Positions 28,601-35,900 of a DNA stretch of 64,000 bases are shown here, in pieces. The translations under genes and the position numbers were made by a program. Source of the DNA: Oryzias latipes (taxonomy: Eukaryota > Chordata > Actinopteri > Beloniformes > Adrianichthyidae); assembly GCF_002234675.1 (NCBI RefSeq), contig NC_019875.2, positions 25,448,299-25,512,298 on the forward strand. Direction: 5' to 3'. The notes beneath the pieces were generated by a model. It was not told where the DNA came from. It worked only from the letters and a program-made list of their open reading frames with translations, and made no database searches. Position 1 is the stretch's first letter, and the number at the start of each line of letters is the position of its first letter.

Positions 28601-29039
28601 CCACGCACACCGTGCCCCCGAACTCGAAGAACGCGATAATCCGGCCCCAGTTCACGCCGTCCCGGAACAGTTCGTCAATCACCTCGGCGAACCTCGTCTT
28701 CGCCGTGGTGGAGGTGAGGTACAGCTGCCGCGACATCTCCGTGAAGTCCCGCTGGTACAGCCGCTCCAGCTCGTCTCCCGCCTCGCGCAGGACCCTGTGG
28801 ATGTCCGCGAGCGGGTCCGCCCGGGAGAGCGCTCTGATGAGGCGGGGGCTGCTCTCCTCGTCAGGCCCCGTTCCTGCGTCGCAGCGGCGGCGGACCGGAG
28901 TCGGGGAATGGTCCCCAACCGAGCCGTTATTGGCAGCATTCTCGCGCTGGCCGCCGTTCAGCCCACACACGTAGCCCCTCTTGGAGAGTTTGTGGCAGAT
29001 GTACTTTTCTACAATACTGCGATTAGACACGTTCGCCAT
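4531..29039 (-). CDS. bcl2: Bcl-2 apoptosis regulator, two coding exons
   Basis: Anti-apoptotic Bcl-2 family protein of the mitochondrial outer membrane and ER; the family binds BH3 proteins and BAX/BAK to block cytochrome c release. Coding exons are 28491-29039 (183 codons) and 4531-4668 (45 codons plus stop), joined in phase 0, giving 228 aa (human BCL2 is 239). Visible domains: BH4 near residues 5-25 (SNRSIVEKYICHKLSKRGYV), a short flexible loop about 26-80, BH3 about 83-99 (LREAGDELERLYQRDF), BH1 about 123-142 (ELFRDGVNWGRIIAFFEFGG), BH2 about 176-190 (WIEENGGWDAFVELY, split by the intron after NGGW), and a C-terminal hydrophobic anchor about 204-225 ending AYLAQK. The intron position within BH2 is the one known for vertebrate BCL2. 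The start is the ATG opening MANVSNRS, which matches the BH4 start of homologues. BCL-xL or MCL1 are less likely given the BH4 and tail and the kdsr/vps4b neighbours. Confidence 0.95.
4853..5042 (-). mobile_element. TTAA-flanked short inverted-repeat element, copy 1
   Basis: Begins TTAACCCTTGTG and ends CACAAGGGTTAA, so both ends carry the TTAA that piggyBac-type transposons duplicate, with terminal inverted repeats starting CCCTTGTG. No coding capacity (190 bp), so a non-autonomous MITE. Orientation is opposite to the copies at 7994, 60354 and 63480. Confidence 0.8.
5714..5950. repeat. Dispersed partial copy C of the same unit, in bcl2 intron
   Basis: Matches 3132-3368 at a constant offset of 2582 bases over 237 bases, starting at CTCAGAGTAAAAAG and ending at GCAGACATCT. 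It sits on the other side of the bcl2 last exon, in the intron. No terminal inverted repeats are seen, so it looks like a segmental copy rather than a transposon. Confidence 0.88.
7203..7420 (+). mobile_element. AGTCCCAC-family element, 5' part
   Basis: Shares the family's diagnostic stretch (CAATGAAAAT, then TGTTCTTGTGGCATTTTTCTG, then ATTAAG, then GCTCCATTCTGATGCA). Only the left half is present. Boundaries are approximate. Confidence 0.55.
7540..7752 (-). mobile_element. TTAA-flanked short inverted-repeat element, copy 2
   Basis: Same family and orientation as 4853-5042. The left end reads TTAAACCTTGTG and the right end CACAAGGGTTAC, each with one change from the consensus, suggesting an older insertion. 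Lies about 240 bases from copy 3, which is inverted relative to it. Confidence 0.78.
7994..8206 (+). mobile_element. TTAA-flanked short inverted-repeat element, copy 3
   Basis: 213 bp from TTAACCCTTGTG to CACAAGGGTTAA with intact TTAA at both ends. By eye only one base differs from the copy at 60354-60566. Confidence 0.85.
10028..10054. repeat. (CAG)9 microsatellite in bcl2 intron
   Basis: Nine uninterrupted CAG units; transcribed as CUG in the bcl2 pre-mRNA because the gene is on the minus strand. No coding role is indicated. Confidence 0.95.
12183..12775 (-). mobile_element. AGTCCCAC-family element, inverted copy
   Basis: Begins TTTCAAGACCCACTCTGATCATC, the complement of the family's right end, and ends near the complement of the TGTTCTTGTGGCA motif. 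The interior shares GTTTCTGCAGAG and ATTGGAGCCATCCAACC with other copies. The far end looks eroded. Confidence 0.68.
14468..14582. repeat. L2-type LINE 3' fragment
   Basis: Contains GGGATGGACTGGCAAACCATC, then CCAGGGTAAACCCCGCC, then GGGATAGGCTCCAGCAACCC, the well-known tail of fish L2/Maui-type LINEs and SINEs that borrow their ends. A short fragment. Confidence 0.7.
14672..15191 (-). mobile_element. AGTCCCAC-family element, inverted copy
   Basis: Flanked by TTAA at both ends. The left end reads TTAAAGTTCCCAGTCTGATCATC and the right end CATTGGAGCGGGTTATTTAA. The interior carries the family markers TTCCTGCAGAGCGGCAGG and GGCGAGCATCCTGCCG. Confidence 0.72.
16457..17038 (+). mobile_element. 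AGTCCCAC-family element, near full length
   Basis: 582 bp from TTAAGACCAACTCCAATGAAAA to GATCAGAGTGCGTCTTTAA, with TTAA at both ends and inverted termini. Open frames inside are short, so it is non-autonomous. One of the longest copies in the window. Confidence 0.78.
18835..19291 (-). mobile_element. AGTCCCAC-family element, inverted copy
   Basis: The right end reads CATTGGAGTGGGTCTTGAAAG, the complement of the family's left end. The interior has the shared CTGCAGAGCAGCGGGAG and ATTGGAGCTATCCAGCC stretches. The left boundary is approximate. Confidence 0.65.
20515..21003. mobile_element. Possible hAT-like element with CGATAT ends
   Basis: The left edge reads GACTGTGCGATATTAC and the right edge ATCGTGATAACAATTTATTG followed by TGCAG, with an inner TATTGCGATACACGCACTGCAC, resembling the common fish repeat that begins GGCTGCACGATATATCG. 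Strongly decayed. It contains the intact small element at 20587-20703. Confidence 0.4.
20587..20703. mobile_element. 117-bp MITE with perfect 18-bp terminal inverted repeats
   Basis: Starts TACGGTGGCCCAGAAGTG and ends with its exact complement CACTTCTGGGCCACCGTA. The outermost TA could be a target duplication. The centre is AT-rich and non-coding. Superfamily not assigned. Confidence 0.75.
25236..25768. mobile_element. TIR element around the CATTGACTGT ends
   Basis: CATTGACTGT at the left is matched by ACAGTCAATG at the right. Inside is CCAAAGTCCCATAGACTTCT, a stretch found in an abundant fish DNA repeat. Non-coding. Exact ends and family uncertain. Confidence 0.5.
26547..26574. repeat. Poly-C followed by (CA)n
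   Basis: A C run directly followed by CA dinucleotides in the bcl2 intron; a low-complexity tract. Confidence 0.85.
27440..27722. repeat. L2-type LINE 3' region
   Basis: Carries the ordered blocks GCAGGGCCACATACATAC, CACCTAAGGGCAATTTAGAG, CCCAGAGAAAACCC, GGGATTCAAACCTCCTTGC and GCTAACCACAGCACCACCGT. This is the typical fish L2-like LINE tail, in the same orientation as the copy at 48995-49285. Confidence 0.75.
28181..28232. promoter_or_regulatory. Inverted pair of CCAAT boxes next to bcl2 exon
   Basis: GCTCCGATTGGA at 28181-28192 and its exact complement TCCAATCGGAGC at 28221-28232 form a 12-bp inverted repeat with a 28-bp spacer. Each arm holds an NF-Y type CCAAT (ATTGG on the other strand). 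It lies 250-300 bases inside the intron after the main bcl2 exon. Confidence 0.5.
28491..29039 (-). CDS. bcl2: bcl2 main coding exon (BH4, loop, BH3, BH1, half of BH2)
   Basis: Starts at the ATG complement at 29037-29039 and ends with the NGGW codons, followed on the minus strand by the donor GTAGGT. It is much more GC-rich than the flanks, with many CpG. The loop holds the proline-directed motif HSPTPVRR, a possible phosphorylation stretch, and is shorter than in human BCL2. A GTG codon 18 bases upstream is in frame but is not a credible start. Confidence 0.95.
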
Positions 29040-29640
29040 TCCTGCGTAATTTGGCACAGTGGACAGTCACTGATCCCACTAAATAATCTGCATTTTCATC
29101 CACATCGTGCCGCTCATGACGCACAGAACAAGCGTCTCCCCCCCCCCAAAATAAAAAAAAACTAGGTTGAGATCTGCAACTAATTATCCCACGCAGCGCA
29201 AATACTTGGTAAACGGTGGAAACCCCCTGAACGGAACTGCGCAGACGCGCTAGTGGAAGTCAGAGAAATCCCGGGTCCGAATCAGCAGCAATCTTCATCT
29301 TTTTTCGAACCTTTGCAGGGGAAAACTGTCGAAATTTTCTTTCCAAATAAATCCAAAAACGCGGAAGAGGCAGTAATGTTGTTCCAATTCCGCGCGCATC
29401 CCCGTGCGTGGCGAAAAAAAATGAATGAAAGGCAAACTTCTGCGCGCCAAAACGAAACCGCTGGTTTCGCAGAGCCACGGAACAAGTAAGTCGGACAAGG
29501 TCCGATCACGACTGCTCCCGAAATCCGCCTCCTCCTCCTCTTCCTCCTCACGCGCAGCGCAGCGCAGCCAGGCTCTGCTGGTGAGGTATCCCTGACGTCA
29601 GTGAACCCGTGGTTCCGCTCAGATCCTCAGAGCGCGCTAA
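29040..29640 (-). promoter_or_regulatory. bcl2 5' UTR and promoter region
   Basis: CpG-rich DNA immediately upstream of the bcl2 ATG, with a pyrimidine-rich tract (CCTCCTCCTCCTCTTCCTCC, from 29527) and GCGCAGCGCAGCGCAG. No TATA box is evident. Whether a non-coding first exon exists, as in mammals, cannot be told from sequence. Confidence 0.55.
29593..29600. promoter_or_regulatory. Consensus CRE palindrome upstream of bcl2
   Basis: TGACGTCA, the full CREB/ATF site, 554 bases upstream of the bcl2 start codon. Mammalian BCL2 is known to be CREB-responsive, so a conserved function is plausible but inferred. Confidence 0.6.
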
Positions 29641-30980
29641 AACTAACGCACCTCATCAATCACAGGCGCCTATTCTCACGGATATTTTTTTAAAGGTCTT
29701 TGTGGTCCAACTAAAACATAAATCATCTAATCGTAAAAGACGTAGGGAGAAACCTCCTGCTAGTTGTCCATGAGGTTCAATCACCCCCTTGTGGAGGAAA
29801 ATCCAACAGAGCAGAACAAATGACAAAAAGTCAGGACATTTGTGTTTATATCAATTGTAAAATTGACTTTTAATTCATTCCCTATATTTAATTTATCAAA
29901 AACTGCAGAAATATGTTCTTTTTGGAAACATTTCTTTTGAAAAAAACAAAAAAAAAATGCTTGTTTCTCAAAAATGTGGCAACATTTAAATGGGACAGGC
30001 TTTCAAACTCTTTATAACTGTTGCAAAGATTCATGTATCAATGCAGACTTACTTTTTGTGCTTTGCTGGATTCCTGACATTTCCTTTGGTTCCATCTATA
30101 ATCTGCTTTTCTTATCAATTTTCTTAAAGTTTTGGGAAAAGCTTTTTTGCCATCATTCCCAAAATCTCCTTAAATCAGGGGTGTCCAAACTTTAACATTA
30201 AATCCAATGAACAATTTAAAGAAAACAATGGGATTAACCATTTCTTCACTTATTAAAGAAATAAATCTAAATACATTTCAACCCAAATTACTGTGAAATT
30301 CATATTTGAAGACCAGACATAAAAGAAAGTGTCTGTATGAAAAATACATTATTAAACCTGTTGTTTATATGTTTCATATTGTTCATGATGCTGACTAAAC
30401 TTTTACATTTAAATGACCTGAACAGGAAAATAACAAATAGTTATATAGTTATACTTTTCAGAAGTACAAACCATTGTGGTTTGGATGACAGAAACAAACT
30501 GTTCCTCACGTCTGGCCCTTAAGCCTCTGAAGGTCAAGTAGCCACAGGTTGTTGCTTCTTATGACCTAATTTAACCAATCACAATCAAGAAATCATACAC
30601 GGCGTTCTTAGAAAGTGGTGGAGGTCGCATAATATTGATTTGGCACTGGTGGAAATTTGACATGTACAGGCTGAGAACGGAGGAGAACGTCACTTTTAAC
30701 TGCACCTGTTTTACATAAGCTGTTATTTTTTTATTAATTTTATGTTTTAAATGTTTATATTTTTATTGTAAATGTAACTTTTTGTTTCCTCCTAGCCAGG
30801 ACTCCCTTGAAAAAGAGATTCTTAATCTCAATGGGACATTTCCTGGTTAAATAAAGGTGAAATAAAAAAAAGAATAAATAAATGTCCAAAGTCATAGTCC
30901 GGACTTTGGACATGCCTGCCTTAGGGAGACACACAAACACCCCAAATTCTTTGTTTTTGACAAAAACTCGTCCAAAACAA
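29641..30980. other. Intergenic DNA between bcl2 promoter and kdsr 3' end
   Basis: AT-rich, with no gene seen. The right half holds probable transposon remains: CAGGGGTGTCCAAACT at 30178, a retroelement-like tail near 30780-30880 and a hairpin at 30882-30913. Confidence 0.5.
30178..30918. mobile_element. Probable hAT-type element with nested retroelement tail
   Basis: The left end CAGGGGTGTCCAAACT resembles hAT/Charlie termini, and the right end ACTTTGGACATGCCTG is its imperfect complement. Flanks CCTTAAAT and CCTTAGGG share CCTTA, a possible decayed 8-bp duplication. Inside, CTTAATCTCAATGGGACATT with CCTGGTTAAATAAAGG looks like a fish non-LTR retroelement 3' end. Confidence 0.4.
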
Positions 30981-32953
30981 AATATTTTTCTTACAGGTGT
31001 TTATTGTTTTTCTCATGTAAGAAAATATGACAAAACATCTCACATTTCAAATATTCTTTGAATGGCACAGAAGGTGAAGGTGGCATTTTTTTAGGCAGAA
31101 TTATTTAAAAAAAAAAAAGTAAGGAATCAAACAAATGAGTGCAATGGGATGTTCAACCTTTTTAAAACTTTCTAGGAATGAATCCAAAACACAAAACGGG
31201 GAAAACGATAGAACGGCTGCAGAAGGGTTTTTCTTTTTCTTTCCCCAAAGCTAATTCTAAGCTAAAGTTGCATAGCTTAAAGGTGCTCAAACCAAAACAG
31301 CTTTTCTTTCCATGAGCTACATCTTTAAACTGTTGGCTGCTACTTCAAACCTGAAAACAAATGAACCATGAACAATGATCAAGCGCAGAAACGATTGGCC
31401 TTCACCAATATCAAATGAGAACATCATCAAAACACGAGTCATTCATTCTCACTCTCATTTCTTGGAATTAAGGAAGGATCACGTCGCCATACAAATAAAA
31501 TACATCGAATTTCACATGAAAAAAATCCACGTCAGCTGGCACTGTTCTGTTAACAGTTTCACACCCAAAGCTTTTGTGAGTTTAAGGCTTAGAATGTGAC
31601 CTGCTCCACCATCTTTAAGGACTTTGAACGAAGAAGAAATGGCATCCAGAAGTCTTAGGTTAAATGCATTTTTTTCTCCTGACATCTTCAAGATTTTGAA
31701 TTTTCAAACATTAGTGTTTTCGAAAAAATACTATTTCTGTGTGGTGTGCTTTGCATTCAAGTACATTCTCTCAGTTTTACTAAACCAAAGGGAGACTTGC
31801 GAGAGTCGTTTTTACTGATTCTAACTGGAAATGAAAAACTGTAGACAGATTTCATGGTAAATAAAAAAGGAATTGTTTAAGGAATTTTCAAATTTCCTGC
31901 TACTTTTGACAGCAGCTCAAAACCTTCAGAGAAGAAGACCACATAGATTGATCCCAGTGACATTTTGGTCTCAATGTAAAGCTCATCTCTAGCGCCCTCA
32001 GTAGACCAGACTAAGAAAAACAAGACTTGAACCTGCAAGTCTAAACCATTTCTGAATGGAATTTCTTATCAAAGTGTGTGAATTTGTAAATCAACCCAGC
32101 TGATTTAAAAGCTCATTTTCTGGTTTTATAAATGGACAGAAAAGGAACTAAACTTGTGCAGTTAAAACACAGTTATGCTGGGTTTTTCTCCTCATTCGGT
32201 GATGTCAGCTCAAAGAACCCGCTTTCCTTTAAAGCTGCGATAAAGAGGAAAAAAAACAAAAAGTTTGGTGATTTGTTGTTTGTTTTTTACCAGATTTTGA
32301 CGGAATGGCTTCTCTCTTCCTCTGGGATTTGTTCGGTTACAGAAAAGCAAACACATCCTTTCACTGCATGTGAAATGTCAGAATATTACATCTTAAATTG
32401 AAATATAACTTTTTAAATCAGTAAAAAAAAAAACTGAAAGCCATGTCCTTCTCTGATAATAATCGAACATGCTTTGCCTGCAAAGACTTGTGGAAGGAAC
32501 GTTAAGACAACGACGAGCTCGTTTAGCAGAAAGTGTCGCCTTTCAGACAAAATTGCAAATACATACAACGACATGGCTGAGAGTGTGTTACTACTTTTTG
32601 CTGCTCTCCCTGGTGAGACACAACTTTGCTGCTCCTCCTCCGCATGGGGGAGGAATACATCCTTTAAAACTGTTTTGTCTGTCCTCACCCCCCCCCCCCT
32701 GAGTGAGGCAGCTCTCACAGGAGAAGCAGGAGGACACTTTAAACCAAACAGAAGCATCAAAACAGATGATGGTTTTAGGGGTTAAACTGCATTCCTGGAC
32801 CGGTGAAAAGTAAACAAACTCTTCTTTTTTAGTGTGTGTGGACATCAAATGCACTTGTTCTTTTTTATCCCCTCCATCTGTGGCTGTGTACTTGTATAGC
32901 TGGAGGGTGGGGGTGTGTGTGTTTGTGGGGGGGTTGTACTCTTATGGTTGCTG
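30981..32953 (-). other. Probable kdsr 3' UTR
   Basis: About 1.95 kb with no coding gene between the kdsr stop and a minus-strand AATAAA at 31000-31005. A C run near 32690 and small open frames are unremarkable. The end point is a candidate only. Confidence 0.5.
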
Positions 32954-35900
32954 TTACTCTGTCTTGTCAGCTGTTTTCGACTGCTCCCTCTGAATCATGC
33001 AGCGGCGCACGATGCTGTCGAAACTCCCCAGGTAGAATAGAGCAATGGTGCGAAACAGCCCCATGGTGACGATCTGGGCGGGAATTCAAAACGGAGCATT
33101 AGCGCTGAAACGTGAGGGACGACGGGGAAGGGAGGGGGGGATCGGAGCCGTACCTGCTGAAGACCTTCTGTGATGGAGGTGACAGGTGACATTCCACAGG
33201 TAAGAGCTGACAGCATATAACCATCAGGACCCACAGAACTGTTGAAATTTCCTTGCTGTAAAGCGGTAAACAACAGAAAGGTTGACGTAAAGCTGTCCTC
33301 CTTCATAGAACCCTTTCTTTCCCTCCCACAGGTAAACAGTCAGAGCTTCCTACCACTGCGTCCTTGACGAAGACTTTGGCCACCTGGTCTGGCTGCCAGA
33401 CTCCAGAGGTTTCAGAGATCAACTTGGTCTCTAAAGGCTGAGTGAGAAGGAAAACGTGAAGAAATCTCATCTACTGTGAGAAAATCCAAAAGAAACACGT
33501 TTTATTCACCTTTGACTTGTTTTCTTCAGCCAGCAGGGGCGTGTCCGTGTCAGGGGGGAATGCAACGGTCACATAGATGTTGTACGGCTTCATCTGAGGA
33601 GGGAAAGAAACTATCAATGTCGACCATCTGACCAGGGCGACCATGAACTAAAGTTATTGCATAAAACCGGTTTGAGACCCACTCCCATGAAAAGTTGTCT
33701 TTCTGGGGTTTTTAACAACTTCCTGTGTTATTTTTCTCATGACGGAGGACATATATGAAGAAAATTAAGATTAAAACTACGCTTGAGTCGTTCTTTAAAT
33801 TGTGGTGAAACAGGTGAAAAAAGGTATGGCTGGATGGCTCTGATGGGGTGTGAAAGGGCTGGAAAGCTAGCAGGAGAGTGCGTCAAGAGATGGATGATGG
33901 GATGTGGGGGGCGGGCTTGGTCCGTGCCAACTGTCCCGCCCTCAAATTTCTACTGAATTACTGCCGCTCTGCAGAAACTATGTCCTAGAAAATGAACAGG
34001 TTTTCTGATTTTGGATAAAAATGACATCATCATAATTAAAAGAGCAGTGGAAACGCTTTAAAAAAGGATCAGAAGAGGGTCGGAGTGGGACTTTGAGAGT
34101 GTTCACTGCTCTGTCAGTCACAGATATTTACAAGCTAATCTTCAAACAGGGAATAATTATTTCAAGCCCACTTAGTTTGATTGATGTAAAAAAAAATTTG
34201 ACAGGATGACGTCAGACCTCCATTTGCAATGATTCTGCCAATCCACGCAGAGCGAACTTTGAAGGCGAGTAGGCCGTGTATCCGAAAAGACCGATCTGGC
34301 CCGCCTGGGACGACACGAACACGATTCGACCCATTCTTCGCTCCTTCATGGTGGTTATGACGGCTCGTGTTGGGTAGACGCTGCCCAGGTAATTCAGCTC
34401 CATTAACTCCTACGGCAAACAATGTCATGGTTAAAATATCACCACGTTCCCTGATTAATTGCATGGAATTTTTTAAAAATAACCTGAAATAGGTGAAATC
34501 TGCAAAACTGGATTCTAGAGGTTTCAAAGCTGTAAAACTCCTCATTACACACTTGATTCATTTTTCTCAGACAGGCGCGAACTTTTTCACGTTTTTTTCT
34601 CTTGTTTAAATAATCAAAGTTCAAACCTTCTAATTAAAATAAGTCAAAAATTATAGAATGAAACCACAGATCTACTCGTGATCAGAGATTTGTGTAGATT
34701 TATTAAACTGAACACATTCAGTCCATCAAACAAGGCATGGAAGAGATTGATTAACAATATCTACAGCTGATCAGGTCACAGAATACAGCATGCTGTAAAT
34801 AAAAAAAAGCAGCACGTTTTTGTTGCACTGAAAAAATTAGCGAGACTGCAAAAGGTAAACAGTGATAGGGACCACTGTACAACCACCTGGATGCAGAATA
34901 AAATGTTGGATTCAGCTTTAGACATGTTGCCATGGTGACACAGCTTAGAGAGATGCAAACCTAAAACGATATTAGAACTGGCTTTGGTTCAACCTTTTAG
35001 GTAACTTATTATTTATTACTACAGCGACTTTATGGGATGTCCGAGCCTGTGGAGGGTCGTAGACAGGAGCGCAGTGGTGTTATCCCGTTCCCTTGAGGCT
35101 CTAATGCCCCCTCAAGGGATGTCGTGAAAAAGGAACGTACCATTGTCATGCATGTGGTAAGTGTATCCTGAAGTATTTGCAAGAATAATGCAAATTGCAC
35201 GCACTTCTGACCTACAGGTAATGCTGTCGTACGGTGCCCGTAAGCTGCACCCGAGTCGTTTTAAAGATGCACATACTCGCTCCTTACTGACCGCGCCCAA
35301 ATGCTGCATGCATGGTGTATGCAGGTGATGTCTGTGAAAACTACGCTCTGATTTTCTGATTTCCTCACATTCAACAGTCAGGAGTTCACATGTATCACTT
35401 GAACCGCACCAACAGGCTCCTTGCGCAGGATTTCAGGGTTAAAAACATTAAAAATCCGAACTGGGTGCCTGTGTCTTTACCCCTTTACCCCTATGTGATG
35501 TACAAGTGTTTGCTTTGACCCGACGCACGCAAAAAAATGTGCATGAACATTTTCGCCCAGCGAGGTCACTGAGCGGTCTGTGACCTTGATATTTTGAGCG
35601 GGCCATCTGTGGACCTCCAACAGGTCTGTCCAGTTATTGTCTGCAGAAAGCCCACATCTACCCGTAAGGGCAGTTGTGACGAAGAATTCAGGAGCTTCAA
35701 AAACCTTTGATGTTTTTCGTTTTTTAAACTCTATAGGATTTCTTTCCCATCTGTTCACATAACTGTTTTTTCTTTGCTCTGTGGTTTATGATTGAGCAAA
35801 GTTACAGAAGAGGTCATCGTGATGACGTTCGCCTCACTATTTACAGCGATTCTGTAAGATAACTGCAAATCTGTTATCATTTTCTGTGTTGATAGATTCC

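Noticed and set aside
28387-28974. Long plus-strand open frame opposite the bcl2 main exon
   Set aside because: It is the antisense shadow of the GC-rich bcl2 exon; codon content is that of the complement and there is no known family.
31983-32012. GCGCCCTCAGTAGACC tested as a CTCF site
   Set aside because: It shares the GAGGGCGC core on the complement but departs from the consensus in the 5' half.
35477-35758. 93-codon minus-strand frame in a kdsr intron
   Set aside because: No recognisable domain, and it lies in what looks like a CpG-rich repeat; not supported as a gene.
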